Positions 16,246-25,077 are shown, counted from the stretch's first letter. The stretch is 39,634 bases of DNA from Aquitalea palustris (GCF_003693445.1 NZ_RFAR01000054.1:1-39634), one strand, 5' to 3'. The notes: a model not told the origin generated them from the letters alone. Program-made: numbers and translations.

Positions 16246-18849
16246 ATGAACAAAAACTACCGCACCCATTTGCCCGGCAGCCAGCTGGACTACTACGACA
16301 CCCGCGCCGCCGTTGACGCCATTGCGCCCGGCGCCTATGCCACCCTGCCCTATACCTCGCGCGTATTGGCCGAGCAACTGGTGCGCCGCTGCGACGCCGA
16401 TCTGCTGACCGATGCGCTCAAGCAGCTGATCGAACGCAAGCGTGATCTGGACTTCCCCTGGTATCCGGCGCGCGTGGTGTGCCACGACATCCTGGGCCAG
16501 ACCGCGCTGGTCGATCTGGCCGGCTTGCGCGACGCCATCGCCGACAAGGGGGGCGACCCCTCGCTGGTAAACCCGGTAGTGCCGACGCAGTTGATCGTCG
16601 ACCACTCGCTGGCAGTGGAGTGCGGTGGTTTCGACCCGCAAGCCTTCGAAAAAAACCGCGCCATTGAAGACCGCCGCAATGAAGACCGTTTCCACTTCAT
16701 CGAGTGGACCAAGACCGCCTTCAAGAATGTGGATGTGATTCCGGCCGGCAACGGCATCATGCACCAGATCAACCTGGAAAAAATGTCACCAGTGATTCAG
16801 GTGCGTGACGGCGTGGCCTTCCCCGACACCTGTGTCGGCACCGACAGCCACACCCCGCACGTGGATGCGCTGGGTGTGATCGCCATCGGCGTGGGCGGCC
16901 TGGAAGCGGAAACCGTGATGCTGGGCCATCCGTCCATGATGCGCCTGCCGGACATCGTGGGCGTCAAGCTCACCGGCCAGCGCCAACCCGGCATTACCGC
17001 CACCGACATCGTGCTGGCCCTCACCGAGTTCCTGCGCAAGGAACGCGTGGTGGGCGCTTATGTGGAATTCTTTGGTGATGGCGCTGCCAGCCTGTCGATT
17101 GGCGACCGTGCCACCATCTCCAATATGTGCCCGGAATATGGCGCCACCGCCGCCATGTTCTATATCGACCAGCAAACCATCGACTACCTCAAGCTGACCG
17201 GCCGCGAAGCCGAGCAAGTAGCGCTGGTGGAAAACTACGCCAAGGTCAGCGGCCTGTGGGCCGACAGCCTGGCCACTGCGCAATACGAGCGCGTGCTGGA
17301 GTTCGACCTGTCCAGCGTGGTGCGCAATATGGCGGGCCCTTCCAACCCGCACAAGCGTCTGCCCACCTCGGCGTTGGCCGAGCGCGGCATTGCCGTAGAT
17401 CTGGCCAAGGCCCAGGCAGAAGAAGCCGAAGGCCTGCTGCCGGATGGCGCGGTCATCATTGCCGCCATCACCAGCTGCACCAACACCAGCAATCCGCGCA
17501 ATGTAGTAGCCGCCGCCCTGCTGGCCAAGCGTGCCAATGAATTGGGCCTGGTGCGCAAGCCGTGGGTGAAATCGTCGTTCGCCCCTGGCTCCAAAGTCGC
17601 CAAGCTGTATCTGGAAGAAGCCGGCCTGCTGCCAGAGCTGGAAAAGCTCGGCTTTGGCATCGTCGCCTATGCCTGCACCACCTGTAACGGCATGTCCGGC
17701 GCACTGGACCCGAAAATCCAGCAGGAAATCATTGAGCGCGACCTGTACACCGCTGCGGTGCTGTCCGGCAACCGTAACTTCGATGGCCGCATCCACCCCT
17801 ATGCCAAGCAGGCTTTCCTCGCCTCACCGCCGCTGGTGGTGGCCTACGCCATTGCCGGCACCGTGCGCTTCGACATCGAAAAAGACGTACTGGGCGTGGT
17901 GGATGGCAAGGAAATCCGCCTGCAGGACCTGTGGCCGTCCGATGCCGAGATTGATGAAATCGTTGCCCGCTGTGTGAAGCCGGAACAGTTCAAGCAGATC
18001 TACATCCCGATGTTCGATCTGGGCAGCTTCGAGGCAGCCAAGAGCCCACTGTACGACTGGCGTCCGATGTCCACCTATATCCGCCGCCCACCCTATTGGG
18101 AAGGTGCATTGGCCGGAGAGCGCACGCTCAAGGGCATGCTGCCGCTGGCGGTATTGCCGGACAACATCACCACCGACCACCTGTCACCGTCCAACGCCAT
18201 TCTGGCTAGCTCGGCTGCCGGTGAATACCTGGCCAAGATGGGCTTGCCGGAAGAGGACTTCAACTCCTACGCCACCCACCGTGGCGACCACCTGACCGCC
18301 CAGCGCGCCACCTTCGCCAACCCGCAGCTGCTGAACGAAATGGCCGTGGTGGATGGCGCGGTAAAGAAGGGTTCACTGGCGCGGATCGAGCCGGAGGGCA
18401 AAGTCACCCGCATGTGGGAAGCCATCGAAACCTATATGGCCCGCAAGCAGCCGCTGATCATTGTTGCCGGTGCCGACTACGGCCAGGGCAGCTCGCGTGA
18501 CTGGGCGGCCAAGGGCGTGCGGCTGGCCGGGGTGGAAGCCATTGCTGCCGAAGGCTTCGAGCGCATTCACCGTACCAATCTGGTGGGCATGGGCGTGCTG
18601 CCGCTGGAATTCCAGCCCGGCACCACCCGCAAGACACTGGCGATTGACGGCACCGAAAGCTACGACGTAGAGGGCGAAATCTCGCCGCGCTGCACGCTGA
18701 CGCTGGTGATTCATCGTCGCAATGGCGAAACCGTGCGCGTTCCGATGCTGTGCCGCCTGGATACCGCCGCCGAAGTGCGGGTGTATCAGGCTGGCGGTGT
18801 GCTGCAGCGCTTTGCCCAGGACTTCATCGAGTCCACCCAGACTGTTTGA
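16246..18849 (+). CDS. acnD: Fe/S-dependent 2-methylcitrate dehydratase AcnD
   Basis: Aconitase-family enzyme that dehydrates 2-methylcitrate to 2-methyl-trans-aconitate, used with PrpF in place of PrpD. The protein has 867 residues. The N-terminus (LPGSQLDYYDTRAAVDAIAP) is typical of AcnD rather than AcnA/AcnB. The 4Fe-4S ligands are Cys411 (SCTNTSNPRN), Cys477 and Cys480 (CTTCNGMSG). The swivelling domain carries ADYGQGSSRDWAAKG. The Shine-Dalgarno is weak (GAGAG about 17 bases upstream), so expression may rely on the upstream genes. Confidence 0.97.
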   Translation: MNKNYRTHLPGSQLDYYDTRAAVDAIAPGAYATLPYTSRVLAEQLVRRCDADLLTDALKQLIERKRDLDFPWYPARVVCHDILGQTALVDLAGLRDAIADKGGDPSLVNPVVPTQLIVDHSLAVECGGFDPQAFEKNRAIEDRRNEDRFHFIEWTKTAFKNVDVIPAGNGIMHQINLEKMSPVIQVRDGVAFPDTCVGTDSHTPHVDALGVIAIGVGGLEAETVMLGHPSMMRLPDIVGVKLTGQRQPGITATDIVLALTEFLRKERVVGAYVEFFGDGAASLSIGDRATISNMCPEYGATAAMFYIDQQTIDYLKLTGREAEQVALVENYAKVSGLWADSLATAQYERVLEFDLSSVVRNMAGPSNPHKRLPTSALAERGIAVDLAKAQAEEAEGLLPDGAVIIAAITSCTNTSNPRNVVAAALLAKRANELGLVRKPWVKSSFAPGSKVAKLYLEEAGLLPELEKLGFGIVAYACTTCNGMSGALDPKIQQEIIERDLYTAAVLSGNRNFDGRIHPYAKQAFLASPPLVVAYAIAGTVRFDIEKDVLGVVDGKEIRLQDLWPSDAEIDEIVARCVKPEQFKQIYIPMFDLGSFEAAKSPLYDWRPMSTYIRRPPYWEGALAGERTLKGMLPLAVLPDNITTDHLSPSNAILASSAAGEYLAKMGLPEEDFNSYATHRGDHLTAQRATFANPQLLNEMAVVDGAVKKGSLARIEPEGKVTRMWEAIETYMARKQPLIIVAGADYGQGSSRDWAAKGVRLAGVEAIAAEGFERIHRTNLVGMGVLPLEFQPGTTRKTLAIDGTESYDVEGEISPRCTLTLVIHRRNGETVRVPMLCRLDTAAEVRVYQAGGVLQRFAQDFIESTQTV

Positions 18850-18919
18850 GTTTTCACCCCCCGGTCCGGCGGTGTGTCCCCGCTGTCGGGCCGGATCAGG
18901 GTGACCCCGTCACTCAGCG

Positions 18920-18948
18920 CAGCGGTCAGCCGGCAAGGCTGGCCGCTG
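18920..18948 (+). other. Stem-loop in the acnD-prpF gap
   Basis: Twelve-bp stem CAGCGGTCAGCC / GGCTGGCCGCTG with one G-T wobble and a GGCAA loop, in a 159-base gap. It is followed by GCTTAACTTTC, only a poor T-run. It could attenuate transcription into prpF. Confidence 0.55.
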
Positions 18949-19008
18949 GCTTAACTTTCATCACCCGGCGCGGCCCTGCTCCCCGACGCGCCGGCAAGGA
19001 GACTTTGC

Positions 19009-20202
19009 ATGGCCCATGCTCCGCAAATCCGCATCCCTGCCACCTATATCCGTGGCGGCACCAGCAAAGGGGTGTTCTTCCGTCTGCAAGACCTGCCCGC
19101 CGCTGCCCAGCAGCCCGGCCCGGTGCGTGACGCCATCCTGATGCGGGTGATCGGCAGCCCCGACCCCTACGGCAAGCAGATTGACGGCATGGGTGGCGCT
19201 ACCTCCAGCACCAGCAAGACGGTGATCCTGGCCAAGAGCAGTCGCCCCGATCACGATGTGGACTACCTGTTTGGCCAGGTGGCCATCGACAAGGCCTTTG
19301 TCGACTGGAGCGGCAACTGCGGCAACCTGTCCGCGGCTGTCGGCTCGTTTGCCATCATGAGCGGACTGGTCGATGCCAGCCGCGTCCCGGCCAACGGCGT
19401 GGCCACCGTGCGCATCTGGCAGGCCAATATCAGCAAAACCATCATCGCCCATGTGCCCATCACCAATGGCGAAGTGCAGGAAACCGGCGACTTTGAACTG
19501 GACGGCGTCACCTTCCCGGCGGCCGAAGTGCAGCTGGAGTTTCTCGACCCGGCCGACGAGGGCGAAGGCGATGGCGGCGGTGCCATGTTCCCCACTGGCA
19601 ATGTGGTGGACACGCTGGATGTACCGGGCGTGGGCAGTTTCCAGGCCACCATGATCAATGCCGGCATCCCCACCATTTTCCTGAACGCGGCCGAACTGGG
19701 CTACAACGGCAGCGAACTGCAAGACGCTATCAATAGTGATACGGCTGCGCTGGCGCGCTTTGAAACCATCCGCGCTCACGGGGCCATCCGCATGGGCCTG
19801 ATCAAGGACATTGCCGAAGCCGCCACCCGCCAGCACACGCCCAAGATTGCCTTTGTCGCCCCGCCGGAGGGCTATACCGCCTCCAGCGGCAAGCAGATCA
19901 ACACCAGCGACATCGACCTGCGCGTGCGCGCCATGTCCATGGGCAAGCTGCACCACGCCATGATGGGCACTGCGGCAGTCGCCATCGGCACCGCCGCCGC
20001 CATTCCCGGCACGCTGGTGAACCTGGCCGCTGGTGGTGGCGAACGCCAGTCGGTGCGCTTTGGCCACCCTTCCGGCACGCTGCGCGTGGGCGCCGAGGCC
20101 AGGCTGGTAGATGGCCAGTGGCAGGTGAGCAAGGCCATCATGAGCCGCAGTGCCCGCGTACTGATGGAAGGCTGGGTACGTATACCGGGTGATGTGCTGT
20201 AA
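19009..20202 (+). CDS. prpF: 2-methylaconitate cis-trans isomerase PrpF
   Basis: Isomerises the trans-methylaconitate made by AcnD so that aconitase (AcnB) can hydrate it to 2-methylisocitrate. The protein has 397 residues, the family length, with the diaminopimelate-epimerase-like fold. Visible stretches are PATYIRGGTSKGVFF near the N-terminus, GMGGATSSTSKTVI, VDWSGNCGNLSAAVG, NAGIPTIF and the C-terminal GHPSGTLRVGAEA. AAGGAG lies eight bases before the ATG. It is last in the prp operon, and a bidirectional terminator follows. Confidence 0.96.
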   Translation: MAHAPQIRIPATYIRGGTSKGVFFRLQDLPAAAQQPGPVRDAILMRVIGSPDPYGKQIDGMGGATSSTSKTVILAKSSRPDHDVDYLFGQVAIDKAFVDWSGNCGNLSAAVGSFAIMSGLVDASRVPANGVATVRIWQANISKTIIAHVPITNGEVQETGDFELDGVTFPAAEVQLEFLDPADEGEGDGGGAMFPTGNVVDTLDVPGVGSFQATMINAGIPTIFLNAAELGYNGSELQDAINSDTAALARFETIRAHGAIRMGLIKDIAEAATRQHTPKIAFVAPPEGYTASSGKQINTSDIDLRVRAMSMGKLHHAMMGTAAVAIGTAAAIPGTLVNLAAGGGERQSVRFGHPSGTLRVGAEARLVDGQWQVSKAIMSRSARVLMEGWVRIPGDVL

Positions 20203-20224
20203 CACTGCGCCGCCGGCACCATGA

Positions 20225-20250
20225 AAAAACCGCCTGTCCAGGCGGTTTTT
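20225..20250. terminator. Bidirectional terminator between prpF and psd
   Basis: AAAAACCGCCT, loop GTCC, AGGCGGTTTTT: a perfect hairpin with A- and T-runs on both sides, 22 bases after the prpF stop and 24 bases past the end of convergent psd. It serves both genes. Confidence 0.92.
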
Positions 20251-20274
20251 CTATTACAGCACTCAGGCACTGGC

Positions 20275-21120
20275 TCAGATGTCGGCCATGACCTCGCCCA
20301 GCCGCACCGGGCTGGCCGGCTGCCACTGCGGGTTGAACTGCAAGCCCGTGCTCTGCGGGAACAACAACACCACGGTGGAACCGAGCTGGAAGCGGCCCAT
20401 TTCCTCACCCTTGCGGATGACAATCTGCTGATCCTGATAATCCCAGCGCTGCACACGCCCCGGGCGCGGCGGGTTGACCACGCCATGCCATACCGTAGCC
20501 ATGCTGCCGACAATGGTGGCCCCCACCAGCGTCAGCACAAAGCGGCCATGCGGGCCTTCGAACTCGCACACCACGCGCTCATTACGCGCAAACAGCCCCG
20601 GCACACCACGTGCCGTGGCCGGATTCACCGAAAACAGCGCGCCCGGCACATAAGTCATACTCAGCAGGCGGCCATCGCAAGGCATGTGGATGCGGTGGTA
20701 ATCACGCGGACTCAGATAGATGGTGGCAAAGTAACCATTTTGATAATGCGCCGCCATGGCGGCATCCCCACCCACCAGCGCGGTGGTGGAGTAATCATGC
20801 CCCTTGGCCTGGAAAATCTGTTGCTGCCGGATGGGGCCGAACTGGCTGATCGCGCCATCCACCGGGCAAATCAGGGCACTGGCCGCCAGCGGGCGGGCAC
20901 CAGCACGCAAGGGACGGGTAAAAAACTGGTTGAAGCTGGGATAGCTGGCGATATCGGCGTTGGCCGCCTCGGCCATGTTGACCTGATAACGGCCGACAAA
21001 CCAGCGGATCACCGCTGTGGTCAGGCCACCGGCTTCGGCACTGGCCAGCTTGCCAGCCAGAATGGTCAAAGCCTGCTTGGGCAGGAGATATTGCAGCCAT
21101 ACGGCGAATCGTTCGGACAC
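20275..21120 (-). CDS. psd: Phosphatidylserine decarboxylase proenzyme
   Basis: Inner-membrane-associated enzyme that makes phosphatidylethanolamine from phosphatidylserine using a self-generated pyruvoyl group. The protein has 281 residues, the bacterial type I form. The self-cleavage site is LGST at 246-249 (Gly247/Ser248). Asp88 (PVDGAISQ) and the His residues of YLSPRDYHRIHMP provide the rest of the processing triad. The start is GTG (plus-strand CAC at 21118-21120), and the protein aligns with E. coli Psd from its first residues. On the minus strand TATAAT (21156-21151) with TTCGCA 18 bases further up is a likely promoter. Confidence 0.96.
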   Translation of the reverse strand: MSERFAVWLQYLLPKQALTILAGKLASAEAGGLTTAVIRWFVGRYQVNMAEAANADIASYPSFNQFFTRPLRAGARPLAASALICPVDGAISQFGPIRQQQIFQAKGHDYSTTALVGGDAAMAAHYQNGYFATIYLSPRDYHRIHMPCDGRLLSMTYVPGALFSVNPATARGVPGLFARNERVVCEFEGPHGRFVLTLVGATIVGSMATVWHGVVNPPRPGRVQRWDYQDQQIVIRKGEEMGRFQLGSTVVLLFPQSTGLQFNPQWQPASPVRLGEVMADI

Positions 21121-21150
21121 TGTTTCAACTCTGAATGCGGACAGCCGGAC

Positions 21151-21180
21151 ATTATAAGCGCTCCGGCCCGCGAATGCGAA
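21151..21180 (-). promoter_or_regulatory. Likely psd promoter
   Basis: Minus strand TTCGCA (21180-21175), an 18-base spacer, and a perfect TATAAT (21156-21151), about 30 bases before the psd GTG. The -10 is strong and the -35 is weak. Confidence 0.55.
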
Positions 21181-21300
21181 AAGCTTGCACGCGCCCTGGC
21201 TCTGCCCCGCCTACCGTTATCCCTGGCGATTGATACAGGCGCTGACTAGAATAAAGCAGCATCAGTACTGGTTCGAACAACCCACAGCAAGGAATAACTA

Positions 21301-21849
21301 ATGAGCACACTGAAAGTTCTGGCCATTTGCGGCAGCCTGCGTCGCGCATCCACCAATATGGGCCTGCTGCGCTATGCACAAGCCCATGCACCGGCAGGCG
21401 TGAGCATCGAGATCGCCGACATCAGCCAGCTTCCCTTCTTCAATAGTGACATCAGTGAAAAGCCCGCTGCGGCGCAACAGTTGCTGGCACAGCTGGCAAG
21501 TGCCGATGCCCTGCTGCTGGCCTGCCCGGAATACAACTACTCCATGGCTCCGGCACTGAAAAACGCACTGGACTGGGCTTCGCGCGAGCCGGACAACGCA
21601 CTGCTGGCTGGCAAGCCGGTAGCCATTGTTGGCGCAGGTGGCGGCATGGGAACTTCGCGTGCGCAATACCATCTGCGCCAGACCTGCGTATTCCTCGACC
21701 TGCACCCGCTGAACAAGCCGGAAGTCTTTGCCAACGCTTTTGCCGGTGGTTTTGATGCGGAAGGCAATCTGACCGACGAACGTCTGCAAGGGCTGGTGGT
21801 GCAACAGCTGCAGGCACTGCAAGTTTTGGCCGGCAAACTATCAGCCTGA
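21301..21849 (+). CDS. NAD(P)H-dependent FMN reductase family protein
   Basis: Flavodoxin-like cytoplasmic oxidoreductase of 182 residues. The FMN phosphate loop is CGSLRRASTN, and CPEYNYSMAPALKNALDW is the isoalloxazine-binding signature shared with chromate/quinone reductases such as YieF (ChrR) and with azoreductase-like proteins. GAGGGMGTSRAQYHLRQ follows as the third flavin loop. AAGGA lies seven bases before the ATG. It stands alone, divergent from psd, with a possible TAGAAT -10 at 21247. The physiological substrate (quinone, metal oxyanion or flavin) cannot be chosen from sequence. Confidence 0.92.
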   Translation: MSTLKVLAICGSLRRASTNMGLLRYAQAHAPAGVSIEIADISQLPFFNSDISEKPAAAQQLLAQLASADALLLACPEYNYSMAPALKNALDWASREPDNALLAGKPVAIVGAGGGMGTSRAQYHLRQTCVFLDLHPLNKPEVFANAFAGGFDAEGNLTDERLQGLVVQQLQALQVLAGKLSA

Positions 21850-21868
21850 TTCACCAGCTAGCATCACC

Positions 21869-21899
21869 AGGCCGGAGCAGCCCAAGGGCACTCCGGCCT
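21869..21899 (+). terminator. Terminator after the FMN reductase gene
   Basis: Nine-bp stem AGGCCGGAG / CTCCGGCCT with a 13-base loop, 20 bases after the stop, followed by TATTGCATTGATTTTT. The T-run is interrupted, so strength is uncertain. Confidence 0.65.
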
Positions 21900-21917
21900 T
21901 ATTGCATTGATTTTTAC

Positions 21918-21944
21918 TAAAATTTTCCTGCCAGCGACCGATAA
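21918..21944 (+). promoter_or_regulatory. Sigma-28 (FliA) promoter
   Basis: TAAA (21918-21921), exactly 15 bases, then ACCGATAA (21937-21944). The flagellar sigma-28 consensus is TAAA-N15-GCCGATAA, so 11 of 12 defined bases match with exact spacing. It lies 60 bases before the next start codon. Spotted by eye. Confidence 0.8.
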
Positions 21945-22004
21945 TGAGACATCAGCTTGCCGCTTTGCAGGCAGGCCCTACCTTCCTCTCTGCAGGAGTC
22001 GCTC

Positions 22005-22661
22005 ATGAGCATCAGCAGCATTCCGGGCAACAGCCTGTCGCTGTACGCCAGCCTCAGCAACACCACCCTGACTGACAGCAAGACCGGTGACAGCATCAGC
22101 AGCAGCACGCTGACGGTGGACGAAGTAGTCAGCCTGGGTCAGAACGACAGCAGCAGCCAGCCGCTGACTTATGACAAGCCCGGCAGCACGGCAACGCAAA
22201 ATGTGGATGTCCCGGCGCTGCTGGCCAAGTCCAACCAGCAAGTGGCGGATTTCCTCAAACTGCTGGGCAATCTGACACAGCAACAGGGGCTGCAGTGGAA
22301 CAAGGTAGTCAGTGGCGAGCAGCAATTGACGGTAGACCCGCAAACCAAGGCGGCAGCCACCCAGGCGGTGTCGGAAGATGGTGAACTGGGCGTCAAGAAC
22401 ACTGCCCGGCGCATTCTGGATTTTGCCCGGCTGGGCATAGGCAATGATCCCAGCAAGATCGATACCATCCGCGCCGCAGTGCAGCAGGGCTTTGATGAGG
22501 CGAAACAGGCTTTTGGTGGCAGCCTGCCCGATATCAGTACGCAGACCCACGACGCCATCATGGCAACACTGGACGATTGGCAGAAGAACGGCCTGCCCAG
22601 CAATAACGACTACACGCTGATCCGTCCGGACAGTAGTCAGGACAACTCAACAACTGCTTGA
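22005..22661 (+). CDS. Uncharacterised protein under a FliA-type promoter (DUF5610-like)
   Basis: I do not recognise a characterised homologue. The protein has 218 residues from the ATG at 22005, which has AGGAG six bases upstream. A frame extending to 21957 has no ribosome site and is rejected. The first 80 residues are rich in Ser, Thr and Asn and look disordered. The rest is helical, with TARRILDFARLGIGNDPSKI and then AAVQQGFDEAKQAFGGSLPD followed by STQTHDAIMATLDDW, which resembles the DUF5610 pattern as I remember it. There are no cysteines, no signal peptide and no membrane segment. The sigma-28 promoter places it in the flagellar/chemotaxis regulon. A disordered N-terminus would fit a substrate of the flagellar export machine, but that is speculation. 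Confidence 0.8.
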   Translation: MSISSIPGNSLSLYASLSNTTLTDSKTGDSISSSTLTVDEVVSLGQNDSSSQPLTYDKPGSTATQNVDVPALLAKSNQQVADFLKLLGNLTQQQGLQWNKVVSGEQQLTVDPQTKAAATQAVSEDGELGVKNTARRILDFARLGIGNDPSKIDTIRAAVQQGFDEAKQAFGGSLPDISTQTHDAIMATLDDWQKNGLPSNNDYTLIRPDSSQDNSTTA

Positions 22662-22665
22662 GCCA

Positions 22666-22712
22666 CAGCCCCCGCCAGGACCGGCCACCAGCACCGAAGG
22701 CGGCGAGGGCTG
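22666..22712. terminator. Possible terminator between convergent genes
   Basis: CAGCCCCCGCC pairs with GGCGG-CGA-GGGCTG with a small bulge. It lies in the 58-base gap between two convergent genes. There is no T-run, so it is only a candidate. Confidence 0.35.
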
Positions 22713-22719
22713 CTGTAGC

Positions 22720-23505
22720 TCAATAAATATCGCGCCCGAAATACTGTGTACTAAGTTTCTTGAAGCTGCCATTGGCACGCACGGCAGCAATCGCCTTGTT
22801 CAGACGCGTCACCAGCTCCTTGTCTTCCTTGCGCACCGCCATGCCGGCGCCGGAACCCAGCACCTCGCGCTCGGCAGCGTTGTCGCCATTGATGGAGGGG
22901 CCGACAAAGGCGAAACTCTTGCCCGGCTCGCTCTTGAGGAAACCAGCCTCCACCTGCAACTCATCCTGGAAGCTGGCATCCAGCCGGCCGTTCACCAGGT
23001 CGGCATAAGCCTTGTCCTGATCTTCATAGCGCACCACATCCATGCCACGTGCCCCCCAGAACTTGCTCAGATACATATCGGCCGTGGTACCGCGCTGCAC
23101 CCCTACCCGCTTGCCCTTCATGCCTTCGGCGGTAAATTTGAGGGTACTGCCCTTGGCCGCTATCAGCCGTTGTGGCGTGCGGAAATAACGCTCGCTGAAG
23201 GTCACCGCCTTGGCCCGATCAGCGGTAATGGTCATCGACGACATGATCACATCGTATTTCTTGGCGACCAGGCCGGGAATGATGCCATCCCAGTCCTGAT
23301 TGATCAGCGTGCAGTGCGCCTTCATTTCCTTGCATAGCGCCATGGCCAGATCCGCCTCAAATCCGACGATCTGCCCGGCCGGGTTGAGCGATTCGAACGG
23401 CGGATAAGTGGCATCCATGCCGATACGCAGATTGTTCAGATCGGTCGCGCCAGCCTGTACGGCAGCAACGGACAGCAATACGGCACACCAGGATTGCAGC
23501 TTCAT
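22720..23505 (-). CDS. Periplasmic cationic amino acid-binding protein (ArgT/HisJ-like)
   Basis: Substrate-binding component of a polar amino acid ABC importer. The protein has 261 residues from the ATG at 23505, which has GGAGG upstream. The signal peptide is about residues 1-19. The mature protein begins LNNLRIGMDATYPPFES, followed by GFEADLAMALCKEMKAHCTL, QDWDGIIPGLVAKKYDVIMS and ITADRAKAVTFSERYF. This matches the lysine/arginine/ornithine- and histidine-binding group, including the pair of cysteines near the N-terminus. No permease or ATPase gene is nearby, so it must use components encoded elsewhere. It follows a LysA-like decarboxylase gene, with a hairpin in the 111-base gap. Confidence 0.92.
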   Translation of the reverse strand: MKLQSWCAVLLSVAAVQAGATDLNNLRIGMDATYPPFESLNPAGQIVGFEADLAMALCKEMKAHCTLINQDWDGIIPGLVAKKYDVIMSSMTITADRAKAVTFSERYFRTPQRLIAAKGSTLKFTAEGMKGKRVGVQRGTTADMYLSKFWGARGMDVVRYEDQDKAYADLVNGRLDASFQDELQVEAGFLKSEPGKSFAFVGPSINGDNAAEREVLGSGAGMAVRKEDKELVTRLNKAIAAVRANGSFKKLSTQYFGRDIY

Positions 23506-23616
23506 CTTGATTCCTCCGGACTGGGTGAGTAGACAAACGCACGACAAGGGACGGCTTGGTGTTATCACGCCACACCCGTCAAGGGGCGTGGCGGTATGGC
23601 AAGACAGTTCTGACCA

Positions 23617-25002
23617 TCAGCCGAGGTCACGCTCCAGCAACAACATGTCGTCAAAGCGTTCCTGACGGCGGATCAGCCGGTAATGAGCGGCGTCCTCGAT
23701 CAGCACCGCGGCCGAACGTGGCTGGGCGTTGTACACCGTCTGGTTTTCCAGCTGATAGGCACCTACATCGAGAAAGGCCACTACATCGCCCACGGCACTG
23801 GCTTCGGGCAGCAGGAACTGCTCACCCAGCGGGCCGTGGCGGAAATAGTCGCCGCCATCGCACAGCGGCCCGCCCAGCTTGACCGGCTGATTGTGGCTGT
23901 CTGCAATGCGGCTGGCGTTGTAGATATAGAAATACCAGTCCTTGTAATCCGGAATGGCGTTGAAGCCGGCATCCAGCATGCGCCAGTCCACCTGGCCTTC
24001 CACGCTGCCATCTTCATTGAGCAGGGTCTTGCGCTTGCCGCTGACCAGGCCGGTGAGCAATACCGCCGCGCTGCCCACCACCTTGCGCCCCGGCTCGATG
24101 CAGATTTCGATGTCCTGGCGCCAGGCATGCACTTCGCGAATCACTGCCGCAGCAAATTCATCGGCCCCGATATTGGGCTGCATGTTTTCCGGGCCTCCCA
24201 GGCCACGGTCGCTGGCATAGCGGTAGGGCGTGGGGATGCCGCCACCGACATTGATCATGTCAAAACGGATATTCAGGGCCTTCTCCAGCTGGCGCGCGGT
24301 ATCCACCAGCACGCGCGTCGCCGCGGCAAACGGCTCGGCATCCGGCACCTGATCGCCCACATGCATGTGCAGGCCACACAGGCGGACATAGGGCATGGCG
24401 GCGACCTGGCGGCAAATCCGCTCGGCATCAGCCAGATCCACACCGGACTTGGCGCGAAAAGCCGTCATCAAGCCCTCATGCGTGGCGGCTTTCACATTGG
24501 GCTCCACCCGCAGGCAGATGCGCACCGGCTGCGCCAGGCGACGGCTGATGCGGTCGATGGCGACCAGTTCCTGTTCGCTATCCACATTGATGGCGTGCAA
24601 TTGCTGGCTGATGGCGAATTCCAGCTCTTCATCACGCTTGACCACGCCGTTGTAGACGATGTCGCTGCCCACAAAGCCAGCTGCCAGGCAGCGGCGGATT
24701 TCATTGACAGAATTGGCCTCGATGCTGATGCCCGCCGCGCGCACTACTTGCAATACGGCCAGTAGCGAGCAGGCTTTGGAGGCATAGCAGATACGGGTGG
24801 CGGCATGGCCGGCAAAGGCCTGCTGGATTTCGGCGATATTGCGGCGGATTTCCGGCGCGGAATAGACAAACAAGGGTGAGCCAAATTGTGCGGCCAGCGC
24901 TGGCAGATCCACCCCTTCGAATTGCAAATGGTTGCCAGCGGCGCTCAGGCGGCGGTCATGCTGCAGGGTGTATTGCCGTTGGGAATCATAATCGTGGTAC
25001 AT
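23617..25002 (-). CDS. LysA-like fold-type III PLP decarboxylase (possible D-ornithine/D-lysine decarboxylase)
   Basis: PLP-dependent decarboxylase of the alanine-racemase/ornithine-decarboxylase fold, 461 residues, longer than typical LysA (about 415). PLP-lysine Lys76 is in YASKAC. HMHVGDQVP (212-220) replaces the usual HxHIGS, GGGIPTPY is at 253-260, EPGR at 303-306, and Cys381...Asp385 in CDGGDYF replaces the LysA CESxD. The partner Tyr is Tyr416. These changes, an N-terminal extension and an insertion near 265-285 set it apart from biosynthetic LysA and recall the D-ornithine/D-lysine decarboxylase (DokD) group of Salmonella. That link is from memory. The adjacent basic-amino-acid binding protein supports a role in using ornithine- or lysine-like compounds. 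GGAGA lies upstream of the ATG. Confidence 0.85.
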   Translation of the reverse strand: MYHDYDSQRQYTLQHDRRLSAAGNHLQFEGVDLPALAAQFGSPLFVYSAPEIRRNIAEIQQAFAGHAATRICYASKACSLLAVLQVVRAAGISIEANSVNEIRRCLAAGFVGSDIVYNGVVKRDEELEFAISQQLHAINVDSEQELVAIDRISRRLAQPVRICLRVEPNVKAATHEGLMTAFRAKSGVDLADAERICRQVAAMPYVRLCGLHMHVGDQVPDAEPFAAATRVLVDTARQLEKALNIRFDMINVGGGIPTPYRYASDRGLGGPENMQPNIGADEFAAAVIREVHAWRQDIEICIEPGRKVVGSAAVLLTGLVSGKRKTLLNEDGSVEGQVDWRMLDAGFNAIPDYKDWYFYIYNASRIADSHNQPVKLGGPLCDGGDYFRHGPLGEQFLLPEASAVGDVVAFLDVGAYQLENQTVYNAQPRSAAVLIEDAAHYRLIRRQERFDDMLLLERDLG

Positions 25003-25023
25003 GGCGTCTCCATTTGATGGTGC

Positions 25024-25039
25024 TGTTTGTTGCCAAACA
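25024..25039. promoter_or_regulatory. Candidate LysR operator in the divergent promoter region
   Basis: Perfect inverted repeat TGTTTG-TTGC-CAAACA. It overlaps TTGCCA (25030-25035), the -35 of a plus-strand promoter whose -10 is TAATTT (25053-25058, 17-base spacer), and lies next to the likely -10 of the decarboxylase gene. This layout suits a LysR protein repressing itself and switching the divergent gene. Confidence 0.6.
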
Positions 25040-25077
25040 TACGGAAATCACCTAATTTGCACGAACGAATTATTGGC

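Noticed and set aside
23617-25002. Calling this gene the biosynthetic lysA
   Set aside because: Active-site motifs differ from LysA, the protein is longer, and the neighbours are a binding protein and a LysR regulator. Left as LysA-like without a symbol.
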